Positions 19,137 to 27,612 are shown, counted from the first letter of the stretch. The stretch: DNA of 64,000 bases from an uncultured Alphaproteobacteria bacterium (GCA_903909375.1 CAIVVM010000036.1:186001-250000); one strand, 5' to 3'. The notes: generated from the letters alone by a model not told the origin. Numbers and translations: made by a program.

Positions 19137-19886
19137 ATGGAACGTGACACCTACGCGCGCATGCGCGCCCTTGAGCAAACCCACTGGTGGTTCGCCGCCC
19201 GGCGTCAGATCCTGGCTGCGGAGATCACTCGCCTGTCTCTGCCGTCGGCGGCAAGGATCCTGGAGGTCGGCTGCGGGCCAGGCGGGAATCTCGCCATGCT
19301 CTCCGGGTTCGGCGCGGTGCAGGCCCTGGAGCCCGACCCGGAATCCCGGGCCCATGCGGCGGAACGCTCCGGCCTGAGTATCCATGCTGGACTGCTGCCC
19401 GACGGCCTGCCTGATCTGGGTCCACCGTTTGATCTCGTCGCCGCCTTTGATGTGGTCGAACATGTCGAGGACGACGCCGGTGCTGTCGCCGCGCTGGCGG
19501 GTCTGGTCAAGCCGGGCGGGTTTCTGGTGACCACGGTGCCGGCCTGTCCCTGGATGTGGAGCGAGCACGACGTTCAGCATCATCACAAGCGCCGCTACGA
19601 CCTGCCCGCCTATCGCCAACTGTTCGAGGCGGCGGGCCTGAAAATCCGGCGCGCCACCCATTTCAACACGGTGCTGTTTCCGCCCATCGCGGCAGCCCGG
19701 CTGGCGAAGACCCTGACCGGCCAACGCGGCGGAAGCGACGATTCTGAACCGCCGGAAGCGCTTAACGGTCTTCTGAGGCGCCTCTTCGCCTTCGAGGCGC
19801 ATCTTCTGAAGCATGTTGATCTGCCGTTCGGCGTTTCGATCCTGCTGATCGCCGAGCGCACCGAGGGCTCGACACCCGCACGTTGA
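19137..19886 (+). CDS. Class I SAM-dependent methyltransferase
   Basis: 249 residues. Motif I is ILEVGCGPGGN near residue 41, followed by an acidic LEPD strand and FDVVEHVEDD. The N-terminus THWWFAARRQIL is common among methyltransferases in sugar/lipid gene clusters. The C-terminal part has a hydrophobic helix VLFPPIAAARLAK. Last gene of the Gtr cassette, 3 bp after gtrA, so the modification of the transferred sugar or its lipid carrier is a plausible but unproven role. Confidence 0.88.
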   Translation: MERDTYARMRALEQTHWWFAARRQILAAEITRLSLPSAARILEVGCGPGGNLAMLSGFGAVQALEPDPESRAHAAERSGLSIHAGLLPDGLPDLGPPFDLVAAFDVVEHVEDDAGAVAALAGLVKPGGFLVTTVPACPWMWSEHDVQHHHKRRYDLPAYRQLFEAAGLKIRRATHFNTVLFPPIAAARLAKTLTGQRGGSDDSEPPEALNGLLRRLFAFEAHLLKHVDLPFGVSILLIAERTEGSTPAR

Positions 19887-19982
19887 TATTCCCGCTCACG
19901 GTTCCCACATGGGACATATCCAGTCGCGCCAGGCCGAACCCGGGTGGCGTGACCGGAGAGTCGCTTTTGTGAGGGCTCCTGA

Positions 19983-20405
19983 ATGAACCGCAACGTGATT
20001 TTCGACAGCCCGTTCCTGCTGGGCTTCGAGCACACCCGAACGCTGATCGAACGCGCCGCCAAGGCGGCCGCCGAGAGCTATCCGCCCTACAACGTCGAGG
20101 ATCGCGGCGACGGCGGCCTGAGGATTACCCTGGCTGTCGCGGGTTTCTCGCCGGACCAGTTACAGGTCACCGTCGAGGACCGCCATCTGGTGATCGCCGG
20201 CAAGCGTGAGGGCGCAGCCGGAAAAGCCGAGGACGCCTACCTGCATCGCGGCATCGCCGCGCGCGGCTTTATCCGCAGCTTCGTGCTGGCGGACGGCATG
20301 CAGGTGGATGCGGCCCTGCTGGAGCATGGCCTGCTGCACATCGATCTGGCGCGGCCCGAGCCTGCCAAACGCGTTCTGACGATCCCCATCCGGACGTCGG
20401 TCTGA
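19983..20405 (+). CDS. Hsp20/IbpA-type small heat shock protein
   Basis: 140 residues. An alpha-crystallin domain runs from PPYNVEDRGDGG to LTIPI. The start GFEHTRTLIERAAKAAAESYPPYN is typical of the alphaproteobacterial class. It holds unfolded proteins during heat stress. GAGGG precedes the ATG. The 96-bp leader shows no convincing ROSE thermometer. A DUF1150 gene follows 24 bp later, as in many relatives. Confidence 0.94.
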   Translation: MNRNVIFDSPFLLGFEHTRTLIERAAKAAAESYPPYNVEDRGDGGLRITLAVAGFSPDQLQVTVEDRHLVIAGKREGAAGKAEDAYLHRGIAARGFIRSFVLADGMQVDAALLEHGLLHIDLARPEPAKRVLTIPIRTSV

Positions 20406-20429
20406 CCCTGTAATCTCAAGGAGGTGGTC

Positions 20430-20684
20430 ATGATGACACCTGTGTTCTCTCCCGAAGACTTCGCCGCTCTTGGCGGCCCCGACCTGGTCTATGTCCGGCC
20501 GATCCTGGGCGCCGAGGTGCTCGCCAGCGTGCCATCGATCAAGATCGAGGGCAATCTGGCGCCCGACCAGATCCTCTATGCCGTACATCGCGCGAACGGC
20601 GAGCGGCTGGCGATTCTGACCGATCGCAACGCGGCCATGGCGGCGGCGCTCGCCCATGAACTGGCGCCCGTTTCAGTTCACTGA
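20430..20684 (+). CDS. DUF1150 family protein
   Basis: 84 residues, acidic and without membrane segments (FSPEDFAALGGPDLVYVRPI...). The family usually follows hsp20 in alphaproteobacteria, and its function is unknown. The ATG at 20430 has a perfect AAGGAGG 5 bases before it; ATG 20433 and GTG 20424 are alternatives. Confidence 0.88.
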   Translation: MMTPVFSPEDFAALGGPDLVYVRPILGAEVLASVPSIKIEGNLAPDQILYAVHRANGERLAILTDRNAAMAAALAHELAPVSVH

Positions 20685-20691
20685 CGTCGCC

Positions 20692-20715
20692 GGTCAGGCC
20701 GCCGAAGGCCTGACC
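20692..20715. terminator. Hairpin between convergent DUF1150 and ptsN
   Basis: GGTCAGGCC / GGCCTGACC, a perfect 9-bp stem with a 6-base loop. It overlaps the 3' end of ptsN and has no T-run, so termination is possible but weak. Confidence 0.4.
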
Positions 20716-21164
20716 GCTGCATCCTGAACCAGCAAGGCGTACAGCGCATCTGCCGAGGTCGCCTTGCGCAGGTGTTCGCGCAGGCCAGCCTGACGGAGCA
20801 GGCGCGACACCTTGGCCAGCGCCCTCAGATGCTCGGCGCCGGCATTGGCCGGGGCAAACAGCGCAAACAGCAGATCAACCGGCTGGTCGTCCACCGAGCC
20901 GAACTCGATGGGGCTCTCAAGACGTATGAACACGCCGCGCATGCGGCCCAGGCCGTCCAGCCGGGCATGCGGCACGGCCACGCCATACCCCACCCCGGTA
21001 GACCCTGCGGCCTCACGCTCAAGCAGCGCGTCCAGCACATCGCCGGCATCGAGACTGAAACTGCGCGCGGCCATCTCGGCGATCACCGCCAGGGCCTTGT
21101 GTTTGTCGGTGGCGCCCACACGCACGGAGATCGCGGTGCGATCCAGCAATTCGCCGATGTTCAT
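20694..21164 (-). CDS. ptsN: Nitrogen PTS EIIA protein PtsN
   Basis: 156 residues. Last phosphoacceptor of the PTS-Ntr pathway, which in proteobacteria tunes potassium and nitrogen control. The phosphorylated histidine is in YGVAVPHARL near residue 67, and the domain is complete. ATG 21164 (MNIGELLDRTAISV) is chosen over longer ORF starts. It lies downstream of hpf, with 95 bp between, as is common in the rpoN-hpf-ptsN neighbourhood. Confidence 0.95.
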   Translation of the reverse strand: MNIGELLDRTAISVRVGATDKHKALAVIAEMAARSFSLDAGDVLDALLEREAAGSTGVGYGVAVPHARLDGLGRMRGVFIRLESPIEFGSVDDQPVDLLFALFAPANAGAEHLRALAKVSRLLRQAGLREHLRKATSADALYALLVQDAAVRPSAA

Positions 21165-21259
21165 AGCCTGAAGATCTAACCCTGGCCCGGGCGCGCCGGG
21201 GAGGGCGGTGCGCCTGCGAGCCGTCAAAACCATCCGTGGGCCGGACCGGGCCCCTCCCC

Positions 21260-21862
21260 TCATCCAGTACGGACCCTGGTCCGTTCCGGATCAATCCAGC
21301 CGATGTTGCCGTCGGGGCGGCGATATACCACCGAAAGTCCGCCGTGCGCGGCGTTTCGGAACACAATTGTTTGAGTTTCAGTCAGGTCCATTTCCATGAC
21401 CGCCATAGAAACCGTCATCGAACGCACCGGGCGCTCGGTTTCGGCGATGATGATCGGTTCGGCCATACCGTCACTGGGCGGCATTTCGTCGGTCTCATCA
21501 TCGTCATCGCTGGCGGCGATCACGAAATAGGCGGCGCTCTCGGCCTGTTTGGCGAGCGCCTGGGTATGATGGCTTTTCAGCCGGTTCTTGTAGCGGCGGA
21601 CCCGCTTGGTCATCTTGTCCATGGCCGCATCGAAGGCCACATGAGCGTCGCTGCCGACGCCGTGTGTGGTCAGTTGCTGGCCCGACGCCAGGGTCACGGC
21701 GCAATCGACCCGGAAGAAGCTGCCTTCGCGACTGACCACCACATCGGCGGTCCCGCCGGCGCGGTCAAAGTACTTGGAGATGTTGCTGGATATCTCGTCG
21801 GAAACCCGCGTTCGCAGCGTTTCGCCGACATCTACGTGTTTGCCCGTGACATGAACTTGCAT
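21260..21862 (-). CDS. hpf: Long-form ribosome hibernation promoting factor HPF
   Basis: 200 residues. An N-terminal S30AE domain (MQVHVTGKHVDVGETL..., basic helix KRVRRYKNRLKSHH) binds the decoding centre. The C-terminal dimerisation domain has TQTIVFRNAAHGGLSVVYRR. Together they form inactive 100S ribosomes in stationary phase. The ATG at 21862 is preferred, although no Shine-Dalgarno sequence is seen and the leader instead contains CCTCCC just before the start. The gene sits between exoD and ptsN. Confidence 0.94.
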   Translation of the reverse strand: MQVHVTGKHVDVGETLRTRVSDEISSNISKYFDRAGGTADVVVSREGSFFRVDCAVTLASGQQLTTHGVGSDAHVAFDAAMDKMTKRVRRYKNRLKSHHTQALAKQAESAAYFVIAASDDDDETDEMPPSDGMAEPIIIAETERPVRSMTVSMAVMEMDLTETQTIVFRNAAHGGLSVVYRRPDGNIGWIDPERTRVRTG

Positions 21863-21894
21863 GGGAGGATCAACGCTCCGCTGGTGGCTATGTG

Positions 21895-22518
21895 TCAAGC
21901 CGGTGACAGGATGTGTATCGCCTGGTGGATCATGTTGACGAGAATGTGAGCCGCCAGCACCAGCACGCTGGCGCTGGTGACGGCCACGGCGAAGCCGATC
22001 AGGGCGATCAGCCCGTCGCGCTGGATCAGGGAAAAGGCCAGCAAGGTCACCGCCAGCCCGGGGAGGACGTTGCCAAGCGGGATGGGCAGGATCAACACCA
22101 CGGCCAGCACCGTACAGACCAGGCCGATCAGGCGCTCACCCACCGGGCTGAACAGCAGCACCAGCCGGGGCCGGGACACGGCTTCGATCTTCTGCAGCCA
22201 GGGGATCACGCGCGGCAGGCCGGCTTTCAGTCCCGCGGTGGGAAAGGTGCGGCGCTTGACGCCCTGGGGCAGCCAGGGCGCTGACGCTCCGATCAGCAGT
22301 TGCGGGGCGAGCAGCAGCAATGGGACGCCCAGAATCGTCGTCGACCCTGGCGGCAGCGGCAGGACGCACACCAGCCCGAAGATAAACAGCAAGGCCCCGA
22401 TCGCGCGGCCGCCAAACATCTGGGTCAGTTCGGCTACGGAAATCTGCGCCTCGCCATGAGCGGCGATCTCGAGCAGGACGGCGGAAAGCGGAAGCTGGTT
22501 GGTCGAGGCATTGGGCAT
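21895..22518 (-). CDS. exoD: ExoD family membrane protein
   Basis: 207 residues with about four hydrophobic stretches (IGALLFIFGLVCVLPLPPG, TILGVPLLLLAPQLLIG, LIGLVCTVLAVVLILPIPLG and the C-terminal helix). The PLPPG and PIPLGN turns are typical of ExoD (PF06055), first linked to exopolysaccharide and alkaline tolerance in Rhizobium. It sits between rpoN (58 bp upstream) and hpf (32 bp downstream), all on the minus strand, so it may be co-transcribed with sigma-54 control genes. Confidence 0.9.
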   Translation of the reverse strand: MPNASTNQLPLSAVLLEIAAHGEAQISVAELTQMFGGRAIGALLFIFGLVCVLPLPPGSTTILGVPLLLLAPQLLIGASAPWLPQGVKRRTFPTAGLKAGLPRVIPWLQKIEAVSRPRLVLLFSPVGERLIGLVCTVLAVVLILPIPLGNVLPGLAVTLLAFSLIQRDGLIALIGFAVAVTSASVLVLAAHILVNMIHQAIHILSPA

Positions 22519-22576
22519 CTAACGTCCATCTGGCGTTTCCGTCGCTCCCCGCCAAGTGGTGGGGGGCGGAATATCG

Positions 22577-24067
22577 TCAGGCGGGCTCCTTCAGCATCCG
22601 CCGTCGATCAACGGACGACGGGATGCGCATGGCCTCGCGATACTTGGCCACCGTCCGGCGCGCGATATCAACGCCGTCGCTCTTGAGCAGTTCCACGATC
22701 CGGTCGTCGGACAGCACGTCGGCCTCGCGGGTCTCCCCGTCGATGAGCCGGCGGATCCGGTCGCGCACGCCTTCCGCCGAGTGCGCCTCGCCGCCTTCGG
22801 AAGACGCGATGGCCGAGGTGAAGAAGAATTTCATCTCGAAGACGCCCCGGGGCGTGGCGATGTACTTGTTCGAGGTCACGCGGCTGACCGTCGATTCGTG
22901 CATGCCGATGGCGTCGGCCACGGTCTTCAGATTCAGCGGCCGCAGGTGCTGCACGCCGAACGCCAGGAACGCGTCCTGCTGGCGGACGATCTCGGAGGAG
23001 ACCTTCAGAATGGTCCGCGCCCTCTGGTCCAGGCTCTTGATCAGCCAGCTGGCCTGCGCCAGGCAGTCGGCGACAAAGGTCTTCTCCTGGTCACTGCGCG
23101 ACTGGCCTGAAACGCGGGCGTGATAGCGATGATCCATCAGCACGCGCGGCAGGGCGTCGGAATTCAGCTCCACATGCCAGAGCCCGCCGGCGCCCTCGCG
23201 CACGAAGACATCGGGTGCAACCGGCGACGTGGGCTCACCGCCGAACGCAGCGCCCGGCTTTGGCGTCAGGCCGCGGATCTCGGCGATCATCTCGCGCAGA
23301 TCCTCGTCGTCCACGCCGCAGATCTTGCGCAGCGCCGTGAGGTCGCGCCGGGCCAGCAGGGGCAGGTTGTCCAGCAGGGCGGCGATCGCCGGATCGTAGC
23401 GGTTCTGATCCTTCAGCTGGATCATCAGGCATTCGCGGACATCGCGGGCCGCCACGCCGACGGGATCGAAGCCCTGGACCACGCCCAGCACTGCCTCCAC
23501 CAGCGCCGCCTCGCACCCCAGCCGTTCCGCCACCTCCTCGATGTCGGCCCGCAGATAGCCGCTCTCGTCCACCGCATCGATCAGCACGCCGGCGATCACG
23601 GTCTCGGCGGGGGACAGCCCCGAGGCCGCCAGCTGGGCCTGCAGATGTTCCGACAGCGTCAGTTCGCGTGACAGCCGGCTTTCGAAGCCCTCGCCGTCCT
23701 GGTCGAAGCTGCCGCCGGATCCGGCCTTCGACCAGTCGATGGCGCCGCCCGCGTCGGCGGCGGCTTCGGGCGCATCGCCGGTGGCGCGTTCGCCGGGCGA
23801 GACATCGTCATGCGTGGCGTCCAGGTCAGCGCGGGCTTCGGCGTCGGCCACCTGCTCGGCGACGACCGGGCCGTCGGCCTCCGCGGCCGGCCCGGCATCC
23901 TGGTCAGCCTCGTCGCGCTGCAGCAGCGGATTGCGTTCCAGCTCGGCGTCGATGAAGGCCTCGACCTCAAGATTCGACATCTGCAGCAGCTTGATCGCCT
24001 GCTGCAGCTGGGGCGTGATGACCAGCCCCTGCCCCTGCCGAATCTCTAGACGTGCGCCAAGCGCCAA
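22577..24067 (-). CDS. rpoN: RNA polymerase sigma-54 factor RpoN
   Basis: 496 residues. The activator-interacting N-terminus QLQQAIKLLQMSNLEVEAFI is near residue 20, an acidic Ala/Asp-rich region II follows, then the core-binding domain (DPVGVAARDVRECL) and the DNA-binding HTH with SRVTSNKYIATPRGVFE. The RpoN box ARRTVAKYRE is near residue 475. A TTG start gives MALGARLEIRQGQGLVITPQ, matching relatives. Region II is long and low-complexity compared with E. coli. Confidence 0.97.
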   Translation of the reverse strand: MALGARLEIRQGQGLVITPQLQQAIKLLQMSNLEVEAFIDAELERNPLLQRDEADQDAGPAAEADGPVVAEQVADAEARADLDATHDDVSPGERATGDAPEAAADAGGAIDWSKAGSGGSFDQDGEGFESRLSRELTLSEHLQAQLAASGLSPAETVIAGVLIDAVDESGYLRADIEEVAERLGCEAALVEAVLGVVQGFDPVGVAARDVRECLMIQLKDQNRYDPAIAALLDNLPLLARRDLTALRKICGVDDEDLREMIAEIRGLTPKPGAAFGGEPTSPVAPDVFVREGAGGLWHVELNSDALPRVLMDHRYHARVSGQSRSDQEKTFVADCLAQASWLIKSLDQRARTILKVSSEIVRQQDAFLAFGVQHLRPLNLKTVADAIGMHESTVSRVTSNKYIATPRGVFEMKFFFTSAIASSEGGEAHSAEGVRDRIRRLIDGETREADVLSDDRIVELLKSDGVDIARRTVAKYREAMRIPSSVDRRRMLKEPA

Positions 24068-24195
24068 CCGATTGCCCCCGAGGGTATGATTCCTGAAGCC
24101 AAGCTAGGGGCTGAACCCGACTGACAGGTTAACGCGGCGCATCCGGCGGCGCCTTTCTTGCAGGATTGATTGGGGGTAGTCTGCCGACCAGCCCC

Positions 24196-25038
24196 ATGCG
24201 ACGCGCCGACCGCCTGTTTCAGATCGTCCAGATCCTGCGCCGGGGTCGCCACCCGGTTACCGCCCAGGCGATCGCCGAGGAGCTCGAAACCTCCAGGCGC
24301 ACCGTCTACCGCGACATCGCCGACCTGATCGGCCAGCGCACCCCGATCCGCGGCGAGGCCGGCGTCGGCTATATCCTCGAGGACGGCTTCGACATGCCGC
24401 CCCTGATGCTGACCCAGGACGAGGTCGAGGCCGCCGTGCTCGGCGCCCAGATGGTGGTCGCCCGCGGGGATCCGGTGCTCAGCCGCGCCGCCCAGGACCT
24501 GATCGCCAAGATCGGCGCGGTCATCCCCGAGACCCTGCGCCCCCTGGTGCTGGAGCCGCTCACCCGCGCCGCGCCCAGCTGGCGGACGACCCCGGACAAT
24601 GTGGACATGCCCCGCGTGCGCGCGGCGATCCGCGGCGGCCAGAAGCTCACCATCACCTACCGCGACGAGCAGGAGCGCGACAGCCACCGCACCATCTGGC
24701 CCTTCGCCATCGGCTATCACGAGACCACGCGTCACATCGTCGGCTGGTGCGAGCTGCGCCAGGATTTCCGCAACTTCCGGACGGATCGCATCTCGGACGC
24801 CGTATTCACCGAGGCGCGCTACCCCGACCGGCCCGAATCCCTCCGGGCCCGCTGGAAACGCCGTCAGGCCGAAATATCCAACGCCTGGCACGCCGAAAAG
24901 GCAGCTGCGGCCTCATCGACAGTGGGGGGCGCGGAGCGAGAGCGGAAATCAGAAAGTGTTGACAGGGGCAACGCTCGTGTAACGGGAGTAGATGTCCGAG
25001 ACGGAAGCCCAAAAACTCCAGCCGAACCTTCAAGCTGA
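24196..25038 (+). CDS. YafY-type WYL-domain transcriptional regulator
   Basis: 280 residues. An N-terminal DeoR-like winged helix (MRRADRLFQIVQILRRGR... TSRRTVYRDIADL) is followed by a WYL domain ending HIVGWCELRQDFRNFRTDRI near residue 185. WYL domains sense nucleic acids or other ligands, and the ligand is unknown here. The C-terminal 60 residues are charged and low-complexity. It is divergent from rpoN across 128 bp and upstream of an unrecognised gene on the same strand. Confidence 0.9.
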   Translation: MRRADRLFQIVQILRRGRHPVTAQAIAEELETSRRTVYRDIADLIGQRTPIRGEAGVGYILEDGFDMPPLMLTQDEVEAAVLGAQMVVARGDPVLSRAAQDLIAKIGAVIPETLRPLVLEPLTRAAPSWRTTPDNVDMPRVRAAIRGGQKLTITYRDEQERDSHRTIWPFAIGYHETTRHIVGWCELRQDFRNFRTDRISDAVFTEARYPDRPESLRARWKRRQAEISNAWHAEKAAAASSTVGGAERERKSESVDRGNARVTGVDVRDGSPKTPAEPSS

Positions 25039-25067
25039 ACCTTTCTCGCACCGAGGAGGAATTGCCG

Positions 25068-25943
25068 TTGAAAGCAGCGCCACGCCCGCGAGTTCCCGAC
25101 CGGGACGCCCCCTTCGCGCCCGCCGCTTTCGAGCGCCTGCGCGCGCACCCGGATTTCCGCAGCGTGGTGGAAGCGCACGCCCGGGCGAACCTGGACTTCT
25201 ACGGCGCTCTGCCTCTGCTCGGCCGGTGGCTGATCAGCGATCTGGGGCGCTCAGCCCTGACGGGCGCGGCCCTGGTGCTGGATAGTTTGCCCGGAGGCCT
25301 GACCGCCGCAGGCCTGATTCATGCGGCCAGCACCAACCGCGCGTGCAGCCGCGGCCGCGTCCTGGGCTATCTCGAATGCTGCGAGATGAACGGGTTGATC
25401 GTACCGCTCGCAGGGGTCCCTCGGTCGCCGACCGCCCGGCTGATACTGACGCCGCGGTTCCTGGACCAGATGATCCGCAGCACGGCGCTCAACCTGGCGT
25501 CCGTTGTGCGGCTGGCGCCGGAGATCGCGCCCGCGATCCCGCGATTGGAGACGCCCGACTTCCGTCGAGGGCTCTTCGCGCGACTGGGCATATTGACCGC
25601 CAGCCGTCCCGATCTCTTCGCCGGGCCGCCGCGGCCTGTGGACCTGTTCCTCCAACGCGATGGCGGGGTTCGCCTGCTGGACTGGCTGATCATCGCCCAG
25701 CGCCCCGGTCGCGCGCGATTGCTGGAGGCCTGCGCCTTTTCGCGGACTGCGCTGGGCCGCGCCGGCTTCGTCTCACGCACCCACGTGACCCGGCTGTTGG
25801 CCGATGGCGAGGCCGGGGGCCTGCTGCAGGTGGGCGCGCGTCATATCGAGTTCGCGCCGGCCCTGTCGGACGATGTCGAGCGCCATCACGCCCTGGTGTT
25901 CGAGGCGCTGCGGGCAGCCGCCGAGTCGGCGCTGGACGACTAG
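25068..25943 (+). CDS. Unrecognised protein with two winged-helix-like segments
   Basis: About 291 residues. The segment GLTAAGLIHAASTNRACSRGRVLGYL (quoted in two parts: GLTAAGLIHAASTN and RACSRGRVLGYL) and the later RAGFVSRTHVTRLLADG look like helix-turn-helix helices followed by short wings. No signal peptide or membrane helix is visible. TTG 25068 is preferred because GAGGAGGA lies 8 bases before it; TTG 25062 is too close. A transcription-factor role is only a guess from shape and from the WYL regulator 29 bp upstream. Confidence 0.65.
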   Translation: MKAAPRPRVPDRDAPFAPAAFERLRAHPDFRSVVEAHARANLDFYGALPLLGRWLISDLGRSALTGAALVLDSLPGGLTAAGLIHAASTNRACSRGRVLGYLECCEMNGLIVPLAGVPRSPTARLILTPRFLDQMIRSTALNLASVVRLAPEIAPAIPRLETPDFRRGLFARLGILTASRPDLFAGPPRPVDLFLQRDGGVRLLDWLIIAQRPGRARLLEACAFSRTALGRAGFVSRTHVTRLLADGEAGGLLQVGARHIEFAPALSDDVERHHALVFEALRAAAESALDD

Positions 25944-25966
25944 GGGCTCCGCGACTCGCGGAGCCC
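25944..25966. terminator. Strong hairpin between convergent genes
   Basis: Perfect 10-bp stem GGGCTCCGCG / CGCGGAGCCC with loop ACT, directly after the stop of the 25068 gene and before the stop of the convergent secreted-protein gene. There is no clear T-run, so it may act as a transcript end in both directions. Confidence 0.55.
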
Positions 25967-25981
25967 TCATCCGTGCCGTGA

Positions 25982-26404
25982 CTACTTCGGCTCGCGCACG
26001 CAGGCGAACTTCTCGGTCGAAATGTCCGAGGTGGCGCGATACGCCGAAACATAAGCATCCCAGGCCGCATCGCGCTTGTCAGCGGGTACGCGGGGTGCGT
26101 TCATGTGGATCGACACGCGCTCGTTGGCCGAATTTGACCAGCTGCCGTCGGCATTGCGCACCAGCACCGGGCCGACCAGCAGGCGGTTCTGGGTGATGCC
26201 CTTGCTGCGGTACCAGCCAATGTGGTTGCTGGCGGCCGTGTCATAGGCTGCGGCCTTGTCGGCGCCCTTCAGTGTGTTCACCCGCACCTGGACCAGCTGG
26301 CCGCCCTTGCAGAGGGTCTCGGGGGTTTCAGCGGCCAGCGCCTGGCCGGCGGTGGCAAAGCCGAGGGAAACGATGGCCCCGGCCATGAGAAGGTGACGAC
26401 GCAT
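25982..26404 (-). CDS. Secreted protein of unknown function
   Basis: 140 residues. A Sec signal peptide (MRRHLLMAGAIVSLGFATAGQALA) is cleaved near residue 24. The mature part has two cysteines, near each end (ETLCKGG, KFACVREP), possibly joined in a disulfide. ATG 26404 has AAGGAGC 8 bases upstream. No family recognised. It stands alone on its strand. Confidence 0.75.
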   Translation of the reverse strand: MRRHLLMAGAIVSLGFATAGQALAAETPETLCKGGQLVQVRVNTLKGADKAAAYDTAASNHIGWYRSKGITQNRLLVGPVLVRNADGSWSNSANERVSIHMNAPRVPADKRDAAWDAYVSAYRATSDISTEKFACVREPK

Positions 26405-26580
26405 CAGGAAAGCTCCTTGAGGTTGTGGTTGACGCGCCTCCGTAGGCGAACCCCGGCCAGCCGGAAGTGTACATTTTTGACGGCGTCGACCTTGGCGGCT
26501 TCGACACGTGAGCCGGCTGATCAAGCGACATCCTGAGCGGCGTCTTGTTCTTGTTGTGTTCTAATCCCATCTGTCCGGCC

Positions 26581-27030
26581 ATGAAGCCGCGCGCCACCTT
26601 CACCCACCAGATTGCCGTGCGCATCCTCAACGGCCTGGCGAGCGGTCAGGGGCTCCGGGTCATCTGTCGCGGCGCCGACATGCCGACCCGGCCCAGCGTC
26701 ATGCGCTGGCTGGCGGCCCGCCCCGACTTCGCCCGCCTCGCCGCTGAGGCCCGCGCCGTCGGCGGCCTCTCCGGCCCCGGCCGCCCGTCCGGCCACTCCG
26801 CCGGGCTGGTCGACCAGATCTATGACCGCCTCTGCGCCGGCGAGCCCCTGCGCACGCTTTGCCGCGACCCGGCGATGCCCGCCCGCAGCACCGTCCACAC
26901 CTGGTCGCGCCGCCATCCCGCCACCGCCGAGGCCCTGACGCTGGCCCGCGACATCGCCCAGTGGGCCGCCGCCGAACAGCAGTGGGAAGCCTGGCAGGCC
27001 CAGGACCCTCAATCCCCCCTCAACAAATGA
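26581..27030 (+). CDS. Lone terminase-small-subunit-like HTH protein
   Basis: 149 residues made of two repeats of about 45 residues: ILNGLASGQGLRVICRGADM..SVMRWLAARPDF and IYDRLCAGEPLRTLCRDPAM..STVHTWSRRHP. The pattern (I..L..G..LR..CR...MP..S.V..W) resembles the DNA-binding part of Sf6-type phage terminase small subunits. No large terminase, portal or integrase lies nearby, so it is a domesticated or relic phage-type gene, or a small DNA-binding protein. It converges on the acyltransferase gene with a 9-bp gap. Confidence 0.6.
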   Translation: MKPRATFTHQIAVRILNGLASGQGLRVICRGADMPTRPSVMRWLAARPDFARLAAEARAVGGLSGPGRPSGHSAGLVDQIYDRLCAGEPLRTLCRDPAMPARSTVHTWSRRHPATAEALTLARDIAQWAAAEQQWEAWQAQDPQSPLNK

Positions 27031-27039
27031 ACCCCCGCC

Positions 27040-27612
27040 CTAGAACCGCGTCGCGCGTTCCGGATACTTCGGGGTGCAGGCGTTATAGAATTCGGCCATC
27101 TGGGCCATGTCCTTCTCATAGTCGCCGCTGGGCATGATCGCCGGGCCAAACCCCACCACCTTGCGCCGGTAGTCGGCCATGCCGAACACCAGCGGCACCC
27201 CCGCCCCCAGGGCGATGTAGTAGAAGCCGGTCTTCCACTGCTCGGCCTTGCCGCGCGTGCCCTCCGGCGCGACGGTCAGCATGAACTCATCGCGGGCCGC
27301 AAACTCGGCCACCATGGCCTGGATCACATTCGACGACCGGGACCTGTCGATCGCGATGCCGCCCAGCTCGCGCATCACCTTGCCGAACGGCCAGCGGAAC
27401 AGCGATTCCTTGGCCATGAAGCTCAGATTCAGGTTCAGGGCGGCGACCCCGCCAATGAAATAGACGAAGTCCCAGTTGCTGGTGTGGGGTGCGGCGATCA
27501 CCACCATCCTTCGGGTCGGCGCCGTGCCCTCGACCGTCCACCCCCGGAACCTGAACCAGATAGACAGCACGCGACGCACCGACCGCGCGACCCAACCCAA
27601 CTTCGCCATCAT
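27040..27612 (-). CDS. Lysophospholipid acyltransferase (PlsC-like)
   Basis: 190 residues. The PlsC motif is HTSNWDF near residue 44, with a later VAPEGTRGKAEQWKTGFY, giving the HX4D-like and EGTR acyltransferase blocks. These enzymes acylate lysophospholipids or glycerol 3-phosphate at the membrane. ATG 27612 or 27609 are the likely starts; the longer ORF adds non-homologous residues. It is short for the family, which fits the small 'glycerol acyltransferase' subgroup. Confidence 0.85.
   Translation of the reverse strand: MMAKLGWVARSVRRVLSIWFRFRGWTVEGTAPTRRMVVIAAPHTSNWDFVYFIGGVAALNLNLSFMAKESLFRWPFGKVMRELGGIAIDRSRSSNVIQAMVAEFAARDEFMLTVAPEGTRGKAEQWKTGFYYIALGAGVPLVFGMADYRRKVVGFGPAIMPSGDYEKDMAQMAEFYNACTPKYPERATRF

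Noticed and set aside
19887..19982. ROSE-type RNA thermometer before the hsp20 gene
   Set aside because: A TCGCT and a GGAG/CTCC pair are present near the ATG, but they do not line up with a standard ROSE structure that covers the Shine-Dalgarno sequence. I cannot support it.
26581..27030. Prophage remnant
   Set aside because: Only the terminase-like gene was found; there is no integrase, capsid, portal or att repeat nearby.
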